NCBI GenBank assembly: GCA_019843655.1
Contig: JACDQD010000005.1
Span: 310,001-374,000, forward strand
Reading direction: 5' to 3'
From: Lethocerus indicus
Taxonomy: Eukaryota; Arthropoda; Insecta; Hemiptera; Belostomatidae
DNA: 64,000 nucleotides
Part shown: in pieces, positions 1-11,840 of the stretch
How the letters are laid out: each line of letters begins with the position of its first letter
Position numbering within the stretch: position 1 is the stretch's first letter
The notes under the pieces: generated by a model
The model's input: the letters and a program-made list of their open reading frames with translations, nothing else
Databases searched by the model: none
Told to the model about the DNA's origin: nothing
Position numbers and translations under genes: made by a program

Positions 1-176
1 CGAAAGCCTGAAGACGAAGAATTGAATAAAACTTTGCCGCGATTCTAAGCTTTTCGTAGGCCCGTCCGTTCTCAGGTATCGCCCCCGTGGCGAAGCAAAT
101 ACAGAAACGGTAATCGGATATCTCTCGAAAAGGGAAAGGTAACGGAGGCGCGCAGGATCGTACGACGGTGGAAGGA

Positions 177-180
<4 letters not shown>

Positions 181-255
<75 letters not shown>

Positions 256-260
256 AAGAA

Positions 261-300
<40 letters not shown>
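181..300. repeat. GA microsatellite
   Basis: GA run with an AAGAAG interruption near 250-265; a second GA run lies at 753-808. Confidence 0.98.
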
Positions 301-301
<1 letters not shown>

Positions 302-650
302 GGCCTTCAGTGTCTGCCGATCACCGTGGGGAAAATACCTTGAACGTGAATATACTCTGTATCCACCTTATATATTCCCTTCCTTATATAAAAAAAATAC
401 AATGTTTTTTTGCCGAAATTCGGCGTTGAAATTTGATTTTTGAACCCGTCTTGACGAAATCCCTACTGATCTCAATCGAAATGAACCGGTTTTATAAAAA
501 TTTATTTCGTCCATTTATCTCCCCTCGCATTATTCAGAGGGTGAATATCGGAATTATTTCCTATATGGATATTATTATAGTGCTGATAAGTAATAACATC
601 GAATATATATTATATATATTGTATTTTATAGGGGAAATTCAAAAAAACCG
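300..650. other. AT-rich unique stretch, nothing recognised
   Basis: No repeat, exon-like frame or motif seen. 800-985 is likewise featureless. Confidence 0.5.
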
Positions 651-654
651 ATCT

Positions 655-742
655 AGCGAGTGTGAGTCCGTAGGTTTGTCGTGTTTCTGCCTCCCTCTCG
701 CTGGTTTCGTCTTTGCTAGACCGCTGTTTTGCGGTTTGGAGA
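655..742. repeat. R1 arm fragment
   Basis: GTAGGTTTGTCGTGTTTCTG, TCTTTGCTAGACCGCTGTTT, then grades into a GA microsatellite. Confidence 0.6.
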
Positions 743-751
743 GAGGGAGAG

Positions 752-809
<58 letters not shown>

Positions 810-984
810 TGAACACCTGTTCCATGAAACAATTTCACCTGTAATCAATGCGAGCCATTCATAAAAACCGTTCCAACGTCCGAAAGTCGTTCCTCCTCCC
901 GATAATGCGGGTCTGTCACGAATATCGCGTTCGAAACGAATAATCGCTACGATCCTATTGTGAAAAGTCAATCACCTGTTAACT

Positions 985-1640
985 TGAAGTGTCAATTATC
1001 GGTGGAAATCGGTCGATTTTCTAGACCGGTTTCGCGGCGCCGATACTCCACTATCGTCCGGCCGGTACTGAACACCGCGATAAACCTAGACCCGTCTATA
1101 GTAGGACCGAATTTAAAGATTGGCGTCATATTTTGAAGTGACGATGCGCCCCGCGGAAAAACATCCAAAGCGCCGACACCGCGCTACTGAAGACGGGGCG
1201 AGCGGCCGCAAAACCGGTCTGGCAAAAGACCAAACCGGCGAGAGGAAACACACGAAATCCACGGTAAAAGAGTCATATTTTGAAGCCAACTATCGGACTA
1301 GTCTATAGTTCCGTAGATTTCCTAGACGTCGCGATGACCTGCACCGTCATATAACTGTCAATTATCGGCGGAAATCGGTCGATTTTCTAGACCGGTTTCG
1401 CGGCGCCGATACTCCACTATCGTCCGGCCGGTGCCGAACACCGCGAGAAACCTAGACCGTCTATAGTAGGACCGAATTTAAAGATTGGCGTCATATTTTG
1501 AAGTGACGATGCCCCCCGCGGAAAAACATCCAAAGCGCCGACACCGCGCTACTGAAGACGGGGCGAGCGGCCGCAAAACCGGTCTGGCAGAAGACCAAAC
1601 ACCGGCGGGACAGGAGACACAACAAACCTGCGGTATATCC
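985..1640. repeat. Two copies of an R2 + R1 arm composite
   Basis: GTCAATTATCGGTGGAAATC, TTTTCTAGACCGGTTTCGCG, CCACTATCGTCCGGCCGGT and AAACCTAGAC recur at about 990-1110 and 1360-1480. Each is followed by TTGGCGTCATATTTTGAAGT and an R1 arm (GCGAGCGGCCGCAAAACCGG). The two ~365-bp blocks are over 90% alike by eye. Confidence 0.8.
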
Positions 1641-1657
1641 GTTATTATTGTATTATT

Positions 1658-1700
1658 ACTCTGGCAACTAAGTCGTTGCGGTTTCCGCCGACAGGTGGAA
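1658..1700 (-). mobile_element. Mariner-A terminal fragment
   Basis: CTGGCAACTAAGTCGTTGCGG matches the mariner-A end TTGGCAACTAAGTAATTGCGG with few changes. Only the end is recognisable. Confidence 0.4.
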
Positions 1701-1989
1701 TTTATAGTTTTATTGATGAGCGCCTTCCGTAGTTTTATTTCCACTATACCATTCCAGTATCGAATAGTCCATAATCGAAAGGGGAACGCCGAAACCATCG
1801 GGGTATACATAATACCCCGGTCGGTTACCGTTAACGCGTCGTCCGCGATTATTATTCCGTGTCGCGGCCGACTTACGGTATTTTTCCATTCGAGACCGGA
1901 GCCATTAATCGCCGACGTGCTGTCGAAAACACGTGCTCGACGTGTCCGCAGTGAATGGCTCCCATAATATTGAGAAGCGTTAATAAGCG

Positions 1990-2075
1990 AAAACGGACGA
2001 AATGGGGGTTTGTGGTGTTTTTTCAGTCTCCTCTCGCCTGTGTTCAGGGTCTTTCGGTCCAGACCGGGGTTATAG
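1990..2075. repeat. Degenerate R1 arm
   Basis: TTTGTGGTGTTTTTTCAGTC, CTCTCGCC, TCTTTCGGTCCAGACCGGGG. Confidence 0.5.
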
Positions 2076-2079
2076 ACGA

Positions 2080-2640
2080 AATTTAAGCCAATTTTAACGA
2101 TCCGATGGTAGAAAAACCAATGGATTGAGAGTAGACCTGCGTGTGGATATCCTTTCCTTTCGCATATAATACATTATTCTTAATGCATTGCCATTTTTTT
2201 TCTAATAGTATTTTAATATTCTGTTGAAGGTCAGACGAGAGCTGAAGTCGGTCTAAGAAACTCAATTTCGTCGTTGACGCCGCCGCGCCGTTGAGGCTTA
2301 TTCGGCTCTTCAATTCGGTAAGGTGGTATGTGTTAACGAAAATTGACATTTCAATAGTTTTTTAAAATAAAAAAAAATATAAAAAAATATAAAAAAATAG
2401 CTCGGAGACAATTGTTGAGAGCACGCCAGTTCTCATCCATTTCATGAAAAGCGTTTCGCACGAAACGTTTTTCTCAGTGACGTCAGTTATTTTCTGGGCG
2501 TCGTAAAATGGCTGGTAGACTGTAGTTATTGAAAGGAAAAGTGTTTTTTTTTTTAGAGTGAATAAGTGAAACCTTTTTCAGAAATGGTGTCCACATAGTG
2601 GCCCAGATGTGTCCCGCGTTGAACCACACTCAGAGGCTGC
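2080..2640. other. AT-rich unique stretch, nothing recognised
   Basis: Short A-rich words near 2370-2400 (AAAAAAATAT repeated). No exon-like frame. Confidence 0.5.
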
Positions 2641-2764
2641 CTTTTGTCCGGTACCAGATTGATTTCCGGTAGCCATTTCTTGTTCCGGCGTTTACCCCTC
2701 GGGATCTTTTATTTATTCCCCTTTTCTGCGTCCGCTATTTGTCCCGTTGTTGGGCCCCACATCG

Positions 2765-2790
2765 CTCTCCCTCTCTCCCTCTCTCTCTCC

Positions 2791-2859
<69 letters not shown>

Positions 2860-2873
2860 TCTCTCTCTCTCTC
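2765..2873. repeat. CT microsatellite
   Basis: CT run with CCC interruptions; ends directly at an R1 arm. Confidence 0.98.
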
Positions 2874-3500
2874 GAGACCGGTTTCGGCTGCCTGCTGGCC
2901 GTCTTCAGTAGCGGAGTTAGCTACTTTATCACATTGGATGCGTTTTGGGCATCGTCACTGCACTGTCTCACTCTGTACTAAGATCTCACCGCTACTGAAG
3001 ACGGGGCGGGCGGCCGAAACCGGTCTAGCGAAAGACCGAAGACCGGCGAGAGGGGAAACAGAAACTACACGAAATCTACCCCGTATTCCAACCCCTCGCA
3101 GACTACACAAAACAGGTTTCGTGTTCTTCGTGTACGTCGCTATGACTTGTACTGTCATACAAGTGTCGAATATTGGCTGAAATTTTTCGATATTCTAGAC
3201 CGGTTTCGCGGCGCCTGTATCTTCTTCACCAGCGGTCGCCGAATACTGCGAAAAACCTAAACCCGTCTAGAATAGGACCGAATCGAAGATTGGCGTTATA
3301 CATTGCAATTATCTATCTGACTGGTCTACAGGTCTATAAATTTCGTGTTCTCGCTGGTCTTCAGTAGCGGTGTGAGTCACTTTAAAACTATAATATCAGA
3401 TATAGACATCGGCTTGAAATTGTCCCATTCTAGACCGGTTTCAGTAGCGTCTTCGATCGGTGGATTCAGCGAACGGGTTCGGTTCTATTCGAGACCGGTT
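2870..3500. repeat. Cluster of R1 and R2 pieces
   Basis: Arms at 2874-2915, 2990-3075 and 3345-3375, an R2 core at 3150-3300 (TATTCTAGACCGGTTTCGCG, AAACCTAAACCCGTCTAG), and degenerate R1 fragments to 3500. Confidence 0.75.
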
Positions 3501-4080
3501 TTTTTTTAATTTTCAGTAGAATTCAGTCCTCGGATCAGTGACCTGTTGCCGGCTGATTCTGACCGCGCTGTAACATCCTGAACGCGTCTATAATTTGACC
3601 GAATCTGAGATTCTGGACAATGAATTTGACGGTATTGTATCTACGACTGTTGAACTAAATATTTTATAGTTCATCGATCGTAGTGTCTGAGATTCATAAT
3701 CTTGAGCCATGGGGCTAAGGAACTCTCTCTCTCTCTAGTTGCCCATTGTTGCCTCTCGTTGCCTTCGACGGCAGCCGGGGAGGCTCCCACGATTAGTTGC
3801 GCCTGCTTTGTATTTAATTGCCCCACCAGTCAGTTTGGAGTCAGTACGCCGTATAAAATTTATTCCTTACGTCCAGCCGACCGGAATTCGGGAGAATTTA
3901 CTACACTCCAGAAGGACGTACACTACACTCGTTTAAAAGACAAAAACGGAAAAAGTTTTAAATCGTTTATAATACTAGAATAATCCCACAGTCTCCACGG
4001 CCGAGAGGATTGAGGCGATGAAGAGGGAATGAATATACTGAAACACAAAATTACAAACAATTAGTGTAAGAACTAGTACA
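3500..4080. other. Unique stretch, nothing recognised
   Basis: Short open frames at 3702-3983 without splice context or family resemblance. Confidence 0.45.
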
Positions 4081-4835
4081 TGCGCAGAATCGCCCCGAAA
4101 TTTGGCTTCTAGACGCAGAATCGCACCGAAAAGGCGGTTTTCATGAGAAATATCGGCCCAGAAATGCCGCTTTTCGGCGCAAGATCGGCCCAAAATGTGG
4201 CTTTTAGACGCAGAATCGCACCGAAAAGGCGGTTTTCATGAGCAATATCGGCCCAAAAAGTCAATTTTATGGGGCAGAATCGCCCCAAAATTTGGCTTTT
4301 AGACGCAAAATCGCACCGTAAAGGCGGTTTTCATGAGAAATATCGTCCCAGAAATGCCGCTTTTCGGCGCAAGATCGGCCCAAAATGTGGCTTTTAGACG
4401 CAGAATCGCACCGAAAAGGCGGTTTTCATGAGCAATATCGGCCCAAAAAGTCAGTTTTATGGGGCAGAGTAGCCCCAAAATTTGGCTCTTAGACGCAGAA
4501 TCGCACCGAAAAGGCGGTTTTCATGAGCAATATCGGCCGAAAAGGCGGTTTTCATGAGCAATATCGGCCGAAAAGTCAGTTTTATGGGGCGGAGTAGCCC
4601 CAAAATTTGGCTCTTAGACGCAGAATCGCAACGAAAGGCGGTTTCAAAAGTCGAATGTTTTAGCCCAAAATATCGCCCGAAAATGCGGCTTTTAGGCGCG
4701 CGGCTCAAAAATGCATTTTTCGGCCCAAAAGTCAGTTTTACGGGGCAGAATCGCCCCGAAATTTGGCTTTTAGACGAAATATCGGACCGAAAAGGCGGTT
4801 TTCATGAGAAATATCGGCCCAGAAATGCGGCTGGA
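4080..4835. repeat. Satellite block with 190-bp higher-order period
   Basis: Short degenerate units such as TTTTAGACGCAGAATCGCAC and AAAAGGCGGTTTTCATGAG are arranged so that GCAGAATCGCCCC recurs at 4084, 4274 and 4464, exactly 190 bp apart, with decayed units after. Confidence 0.9.
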
Positions 4836-4944
4836 TGTAGAGCGTCAATAAAGCCCGGTACTTGGGACTGCACTTAGTGACAGAACGGCGTTCTCAAATT
4901 GTTAATAGGATTTCTCAATAACAGATCACAACTGTCAAAATATT

Positions 4945-5050
4945 GAGGTGTACCCAAAAGTGATTGACAATTTGATAAGATGCATTGAGGAGTTCGGGTC
5001 CATTTGCCGGGAAAGTGGCAGAGTGTCAAAATGTCGAATTTTTTAAATAC
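4945..5050 (+). mobile_element. Mariner-B remnant
   Basis: GAGGTGTACCCAAAAGTGAT, CAATTTGATAAGATGCATTG, GGGAAAGTGGCAGAGTG, TCAAAATGTCGAATT: both ends and the transposase C-terminal region, shortened. Confidence 0.65.
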
Positions 5051-5217
5051 CGTAGATTTCCTGTGTTTCTGTCTCGTCTCGCTCGGGGTTTCGGCCGTTC
5101 GCCATCTTCAGTAGCGCGGTGTCAGTCACTTTCGGCACTTTGGATGTTTTTCAGGGGGGTCCTCAGCGTCTCTGACGCTGACACACCGCGCTACTGAAGA
5201 TGGCGAGCGGCCGGCCT
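5048..5217. repeat. R1 hairpin element, short
   Basis: TACCGTAGATTTCCTGTGTT, TTCGGCCGTTCGCCATCTTC, short spacer with GACGCTGACAC, inverted arm CGCGCTACTGAAGATGGCGA. It follows directly on a mariner-B remnant. Confidence 0.7.
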
Positions 5218-5650
5218 AATTAATAAATTAAGGGCGAAGTCCTCCCCTCCCCCCACTCCCAGGTTAAAGTTCAGCCTTGAACTTGCCGGTTTCACCGACA
5301 AGCGTCGTCGTTAATTGGGAGAAGGCGCCCGCTAATGGAAACCCCCAACGACCACGGCCTGCCCACGCCCTTTGACAATGGTCCTTTGTTCTCCGCCTCC
5401 CACATCACTCACTCCTGCACCATTTCTTCCCCCCACACACGAATAGTCTATTAATTTGGCACGGGTTCGACTCGTTTGGACGCGAAATATATACGTCGAA
5501 TTGATACTCTTAAAGTGTAATTAACAGCCGCCATTTTTGTTTGAAAAAACCTGGTTGTACATTGTCGAAAAAATGCTCATCGAATTGAGGCACTGAAAAG
5601 GACCCAAATCGTAAATTTGTACTGTTGAGACCTCTTTTGAAAAGGACATC
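5218..5650. other. Unique stretch, nothing recognised
   Basis: Pyrimidine-rich part around 5380-5440. No gene seen. Confidence 0.45.
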
Positions 5651-6335
5651 GAAACTTACAATAGCCAACAAACTGACAATATATATATAGTAGCTATACT
5701 AAAACCGGGAATAGAACTATGCTGGGTTCCGCCAAGAAATCCGACATCCAAGAAGAAAGTCCTTCTTATCGTCCTTAATGCTCTGTACGTCCTTAAGACT
5801 TTCTGTAGGCCCCGGATACGGGTCAAAAGTACCGTCTTTTTCGAGCGAAACAAACCGCCATTGTACCTATAACTCGGTATTAAAACCGATACGGCATTTC
5901 TTGGTTCCACCAAGAAATCCGACATCGCCCGCATCCAGAGATTCCAGTCGAAAGTCCTTCCAGTACCGTCCTTAATGCTCCCCCCCAGGGGGTATGTTTC
6001 TAACCGGACACAATCCACGATGACCTCAACATACCCCGACAGAATCGACGAAGTCCCTAAATCCCGGTTCCTGAAGTTCCACTCCCGCCTTTCTCCTAAA
6101 CCGTCCTTCGTACCATCCGGTACCAGACAATCCACAATGACCTCAACATACCCCGACAGTGGACGAAGTCGCAAAATCCCGTTTCCTGAAAGTTCCACTT
6201 TCTCATCGTCCCAATCCACTCGTTCAGTCCCTTTACCGTTTTTCAAACGCCTCTGCCCTAGAGATCTTCTCAGCCCTTCAACACTACAATTGTTCCCCGT
6301 GTTTGAAAAGTGCCATCTTCGGGCGGTCACTTTTA
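5650..6335. repeat. Dispersed repeat family (ACCTCAACATACCCCGACAG type)
   Basis: The half 5660-5885 is the inverse of 18165-18395. The other half has two copies of TGACCTCAACATACCCCGAC (6022 and 6138), also found at 12790-12850, 13410, 20050 and 43690. A long open frame across it is due to the repeat and codes nothing recognisable. Confidence 0.8.
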
Positions 6336-6394
6336 TCGCGAAATACCTTTTTCGTTAAGAAAAAGAAAAAAGTCTTCACTTCTAACTTATAACG

Positions 6395-6885
6395 TTAATT
6401 ATATTCTGTTGATTGTACGAAATAAAAAAAATAAAATAAAAAAATAATACAAGAGACAGCGTAACCCGGGTACGCTTCGATCGGGCCGCACCGTAAAAGG
6501 GAGATTGCCAAACTCATGAATAAACATGCGTCTTATAAATATAACGTTTCGAATTCCTCTCCTTCTCTTTTTTTCCCCTTCCTTTACGCAACTACCAATT
6601 TCGGGGCCGATTTCAGGGGGGAAGAACGAAAATTACAGGTTCCTCAGTTGCGGCCGTAAAAAAAGTTTCGAAACGCGAGTTTCACTATTTAATAGAGAGG
6701 CGCCCCCAATTTTCGATTTTTGTATAACGAATTCAACCTGATTTTTATTGGAGCGATAAAAAAACATTATTCGCCTGTTTATCCGTCCTCGTGCCACGTT
6801 TAATTAGGCGCGACATCTTTTGCCGCTCATTGAAATTTATGAAAATTATTCCTATTTTAGCATTGAACAATTTGTGATTGGCTGT
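6395..6885. other. AT-rich stretch, nothing recognised
   Basis: An A/AAT-rich start (6420-6450), otherwise unique. Confidence 0.45.
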
Positions 6886-6945
6886 TTTGTGGTCTGCGAG
6901 GGTTGGAATACCGTAGGTTTGTGGCGTTTCCGTCTCCTGTCACAA
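6885..6945 (-). repeat. R1 tail plus arm start
   Basis: GTGGTCTGCGAGGGTTGGAA TACCGTAGG, broken off at CTCCTGTC where the satellite block begins. Confidence 0.6.
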
Positions 6946-7745
6946 AATGTGGTTTTTCGGCGCAAAATCGCTCAAAATTCAGTTTTTAGGCGCAAAATCA
7001 GCCCAAAAGTGCGGCATTTAGGCGCAAAATCGGCCCAAAAGTCAGTTTTATGGGCAAAATCGCCCGAAAAGGCGGTTTCATTATCGGGTTTTAGGTAATC
7101 GCAAAATCGCTCAAAATGCGGTTTTCGGCCCAAAAATGGTTTTTAGGCGCAAAACAAAATCGGCGGTTTTCAAAAATGTTTTCAGGCGCAAAATCGGCCT
7201 CAGAAATGCGTTTTTAGGCGCAAAATCGGCCCAAAAGTCAGTTTTACGGGGCAGAATCGCCCCAAAATTTGGTTTTTAGACGGGAAAAATCGCACCAAAA
7301 GGCGGTTTTCATGAGCAATATCGGCCCGAAATGTCGTTTTCGGCCCAAAAATCAGTGTTATGGGGCATAATCACCCCAAAATTTGGCTCTTAGACGCAGA
7401 ATCGCTGTATTCAGGCGCAAAATCCGCTAAAAATGCTGTTTTTAGGCGCAAAATCCGCTAAAAATGCTGTTTTTAGGCTCAAAATCCGCTAAAAATGCTG
7501 TTTTTAGGCGCTAAACCGGCTCAAAAATGCGGTTTTGGGGCCCAAAAATATGGTTTTTAGGCGCAAAACCGCCTCCAAAATACCAAAACCAGCCCAAAAA
7601 GTCAGTTTTACGGGGCAGAAAGGCCCCAAAATTTGGCTTTTAGACGAAATATCGCACCGAAAAGGCGATTTTCATGAGAAATATCGGCCCAGAAATGCCG
7701 TTTCTCGGGCGTGTAACCGGCCCAAAAATGCGATTTTTGTAGTAA
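6945..7745. repeat. Satellite block, ~28-32-bp degenerate units
   Basis: TTTTTAGGCGCAAAATCGGC and CCAAAAATGCGGTTTT variants, plus three near-perfect copies of AAAATCCGCTAAAAATGCTG at 7419, 7449 and 7479. It shares the 4080-4835 subunits. Confidence 0.88.
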
Positions 7746-8120
7746 TAATTGCGCAATTCAACACCGCCCATTGACGTTGGACAAAAGTCGAATCGCGCAA
7801 TAGCCCATAATCTGGTCTTTAGTACGTCCACATTATCGACACGGGCCACACTCTTCAGTGAAATCGACGGCCGATAACAATTCCGTATTTCATTCGACGC
7901 TTAACCGTCCTCCACGAGGACAGGCTGAAGATAAACATGAAGAAAAAAACTAATTACTATTTTTTTTTTGTATTACTCTGTAATTTGTCAACATTCCTAC
8001 AACGAAAAGTTCTGTAAAATTTGAAATTAAAATTGACTAACCTCCGCTGTTCATTTCAAGTGCGCTGACGTTGCTATTCTACAGTCGATACAAAGTAACA
8101 GCGGTTACGTTTTGCCGATA
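7746..8120. other. Unique stretch, nothing recognised
   Basis: No repeat or exon-like frame. 8380-8640 is the same. Confidence 0.45.
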
Positions 8121-8375
8121 GGGCCCGTTACTTGAGTATACAATGTGTTTCTCTCTCTCTCCCCCTATCTCGCCGGTTTGGGGGTCTTTCGCTAGACCGG
8201 TTTCGCGGCCGCTCGCCCGTCTTCAGTAGCGCGGTGTGTGTATATATATAGACATAGCTGACAAACACTGTAAGTACAAGTGAAAGTGACAACAGTGTGA
8301 AGTGAGAAAGCCCGATAAACATCCAACATTGCCGAACGGTGACTAACACAGCGCTACTGAAGATGGGGCCGTATA
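8120..8375. repeat. R1 hairpin element
   Basis: CTTTCGCTAGACCGGTTTCG and GTCTTCAGTAGCGCGGTG on the left, inverted CAGCGCTACTGAAGATGGGG on the right, spacer of unique sequence with GTGTATATATATA. Confidence 0.65.
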
Positions 8376-8639
8376 TATATATCGGTTAGCAATGGTTGAT
8401 TTTTTTCTGTTTCGACCCAGTTTTTTTTTATTATTTTCTATTATTTGAATATTCCACATTCGGCCATTCATTCGTATTCATTTCACGTAAATATTTCATC
8501 CCGTTTTGCCAGATTCGAACATCGAAACAGACGTTTTGGAAGCCGAAGGACGCGATTGAGAATCTGTAAATATTCTCAGAACGGATTTGAGAATGTAATG
8601 AATGAGTGAATAAATTCACCCGGCCGATTCACCGCTGAA

Positions 8640-9560
8640 TGACCTCGGTAATCGATAAGACCCGGCGGTTTGGTCTTATCGCCTCCTCTCGCCGGTTTGG
8701 TCTTTGGCTAGACCGGTTTTGCGGCCGCTCGCCATCTTCAGTAGCGCTGTGTTAGTCACTGTTGGGGCACTTTAGATGTTTTTTGGGAATCCTCACTGTC
8801 CACTGTCACTTTCACATGTACCGTCTGAGTGTGCCCGAAAAACATCCAAAGTGCTAACAGTGACTAACACAGCGCTACTGAAGATGGCGAGAAGCCGAAA
8901 CCCGTCCAGTTTGGCTGGAGAGTTGACTGAAGAATACGATATCTAGTTTAATATAACTGTTTTGTGGTCTGCGAGGGGTTTGGAATACCGTAGATTTGTG
9001 GTGTTTCTGTCTCCTCTCGCGCCGGTTTGGTCTTTTGCTAGACCGGTTTCGGCTGCTCGCCATCTTCAGTAGCGCTGTGTTAGTCACTTTTAGCACTTTT
9101 TTGGGCATCCTCACTGCCCACTGTCACTTTCACATGTACCGTCTGAGTATGCCCAAAAAACAGTGATCCAAAGTGCTAACAATGACTAACACAGCGCTAC
9201 TGAAGATGGCGAGCGGCCGAAACCCGTCTCCAGTTTGGCTGGAGAGTTGACTGAAGAATACGATATCTAGTTTTGATATACCTGTTTTGTGGTCTGCGAG
9301 GGGTTTGGAATACTGTAGGTTCGTGATGTTTCTGTCTCCTCTCGCGCCGGTTTGGTCTTTTGCTAGACCGGTTTTGCGGCCGCTCGCCATCTTCAGTAGC
9401 GCTGTGTTAGTCACTGTTAGCACTTTTTTGGGCATCCTCACTGCCCACTGTCACTTTCACATGTACCGTCTGAGTATGCCCGAAAAACAGTAATCCAAAG
9501 TGCTAACAGTGACCAACACAGCGCTACTGAAGATGGCGAGCAGCCAGTTTGGCCGGAGAG
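8640..9560. repeat. R1 elements tandemly duplicated with flank, ~320-bp period
   Basis: AGAATACGAT following TTGACTGA recurs at 8931, 9255 and (diverged) 9569. Each ~320-bp unit has an R1 hairpin (TTTTGCTAGACCGGTTT ... CTGAAGATGGCGAG) with spacer TCACTTTCACATGTACCGTC plus the same unique flank, so an inserted element and its flank were copied in tandem. Confidence 0.85.
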
Positions 9561-9569
9561 CCGACGGAA

Positions 9570-10105
9570 GAATACGATATCTCGCAGTTCTACAACTGTT
9601 GAGAGGCGAAATGACTGCGCGATTTTGTGAATTGCGTTTTATTAATGGGCGTGGAACCGGTCCCACTTCAATGGCGGGCGGTGTACGGCTGGGTACGGCG
9701 GGGTACGGGGGTGGGGTACGAATCCCGTTCAATAACTCCCCAAGGTTGGCGGCGAGACCGCAGTTTTAATTCCCTTTCGGAACGCTCAATTTAATTCCGA
9801 CTCCGGCACGGGAACCGGTCTAGCGGGAGCCGGCCGGCAACCCAATCGGTAGACCGGTTTCTGCCCAAGCCGGGGTTTCCGGGGTGAATAACAGACGAAC
9901 CCCCCCGGATCGCGCCCTAAATTATCTCGACCAAGTGATTAAAAAATGGACTAAATCGAGTCATTACCGCTAGAAATGCCTTAACGAATTTGGGATTCTC
10001 CCCGTTGTCAGTTCGGATTCGGTCGGTTCTACGGTGAACTGATTATTGTGGCAGTACTAACATTAGCGATAGATGAGTAAATGGCTCAATAAATAATAAG
10101 CTTTT
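9570..10105. other. Moderately GC-rich unique stretch, nothing recognised
   Basis: Contains GGGTACGG repeats around 9690-9720 and GGTCTAG/AGACCGG scraps at 9810-9860 that are R1-like. No gene. Confidence 0.4.
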
Positions 10106-10106
10106 C

Positions 10107-10790
10107 ATAGTTTAACATACCTGTTTTGTGGTCTGCGAGGTGTTTGGAATACCGTAGATTTGTTGTCTTTCTGTCTCCTCTCGCCGGTTTGCTGGTCTTT
10201 TGCTAGACCCGGGTTTTGCGGCCGCTCGCCATCTTCAGTAGCGGTGTCAGTCACTGTTGGCACTTTGGATGTTTTTCGAAGTTTAAGATGCCTGTTTTGT
10301 GGTCTGCGAGGTGTTTGGAATACCGTAGATTTGTGGTGTTCCGTCTCGCCGGTTTGGTCTTTTGCTAGACCGGTTTTGCGGCTGCTCGCCATCTTCAGTA
10401 GCGGTGTTATAGTCACTGTTGGCACTTTGGATGTTTTTCGAAGTTTAACATACCTTTTTTGTGGTCTGCGAGGTGTTTGGAATACCGTAGATTTGTGGTG
10501 TTTCTGTCTCCTCTCGCCGGTTTGCTGGTCTTTCGCTAGACCGGTTTTGCGGCCGCTCGCCCCATCTTCAGTAGCGCTGTGTTAGTCACTTTGGATGTTT
10601 TTCAGGGGGCATCCTCACTGCCCACTGTCACTGTCTCCTCTCGCCGGTTTGCTGGTCTTTCGCTAGACCGGTTTTGAGGGCCGCTCGCCCCATCTTCAGT
10701 AGCGCTGTGTCAGCCAGCCACTGTTGGCACTGGTCACGGCGAAAAGACCAAACCGGCGAGAGGCGAAACACACGAAATCTACTATTGTAT
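10107..10790 (-). repeat. Direct tandem array of R1 half-elements, ~167-bp period
   Basis: GTTTAACATACCTGTTTTGT starts units at about 10107, 10275 and 10441, with a truncated one near 10627. Each unit has tail and one arm, ending in TTGGATGTTTTTCGAA. The array closes with an inverted arm at 10737-10790. Confidence 0.85.
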
Positions 10791-11225
10791 TTATATTATT
10801 TACAGGTCTAGTTGTCGGTCTATTGATCGAGTGTTCGGAATTCGCCCCCTTCGGTCGAGTGCACAATTTTTCATCGTTGCCAAGGCCGTTAAGTTAAGTG
10901 GGTCGAAAGGCTCTGTGCAAAAGCTGAAGGCGATTATGAAAAGAGAGAAAAGAAAAAAAGAAAAAAGAAAAAAAAGCTACGAACTAACGGCTGAGGTCAA
11001 TGGGAAAACATTTCTGTAATGAGTAACTGCACGGTAACGGCTTAAAGGTCGTTCGAGAACAGACCGCGTTCCTTTTAATTTTTTTTTTTAATTAATTTAT
11101 CGCATAATTTAATTGCCCGTGACGCAACGCTTTACAGCCGACTGCAAAATATTCATTTGCGCCCCTTTTGTAATTGTAGGCCGAGATAATTATTGTATAG
11201 TTGTACGTAATTAGGCGTAATTCGA
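10790..11225. other. Unique stretch, nothing recognised
   Basis: A purine-rich run (AAAGAGAAAAGAAAAAAAG) at 10940-10975. Confidence 0.45.
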
Positions 11226-11840
11226 CGTTACCTTTGCGAAGGGTTGGAATACCGTCGATTTGCGCCGGTCTGCCGGCCTCTCTTCTGCTAGACCGGTTTC
11301 GGCCGTTCGCCATCTTCAGTACAAATACGCCACTGTGTACTGTTACCGCTACTGGAGAGCGGCCGAAACCGGTCTACCGAAAGACCGAACCGGCGAGAGG
11401 AAATCGACGGTATAAGAGTCATATTTTGAAGTCAACTATCGGACTAGTCTATAGTTCGTATACGTCGCGATGACTTCCTCATAAAGTCGTATAAAGTGTC
11501 AATTATACGGTAGAAATTGTCGTTTTTCTAGACCGGTTTCGCGGCGCGGAATAGCCACTATCGGTCGGCCGGCACATTGAACACTAAACCCGTCTACAAT
11601 GGGACCAAATCGAAGATTATTTCGTAATTATCTATCGGATTGGTCTATAGTTCTATAGATCCAAATCTAGGACGGAAAAACATCCAAAAGTGCCGAAAGC
11701 GAGTGACAACACAGCGCTACTGAAGACGGGGCGAGCGGCCCTCAAAACCGGTCTAGCGGTAGACCAAACGTCGACGATTTCGGCGTTTATTCCGTTCTCC
11801 TCGGTTTCACACCGTCTTCAGTAGATTGTTGTTGTTCCGG
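11225..11840. repeat. R1/R2 cluster
   Basis: Arms at 11265-11325 and 11345-11400, R2 core at 11410-11660 (AGAGTCATATTTTGAAGTCA, TTTTTCTAGACCGGTTTCGC), and a further inverted arm at 11700-11770. Confidence 0.75.

Noticed and set aside
5656..6330. 224-codon open frame on the - strand with an internal peptide repeat
   Set aside because: It lies wholly in a dispersed repeat family whose other copies have stops; no known domain.
8640..10790. CRISPR-like or rDNA-spacer array
   Set aside because: Units are 167-320 bp hairpin elements in a spliced-gene genome; no short direct repeats with unique spacers.
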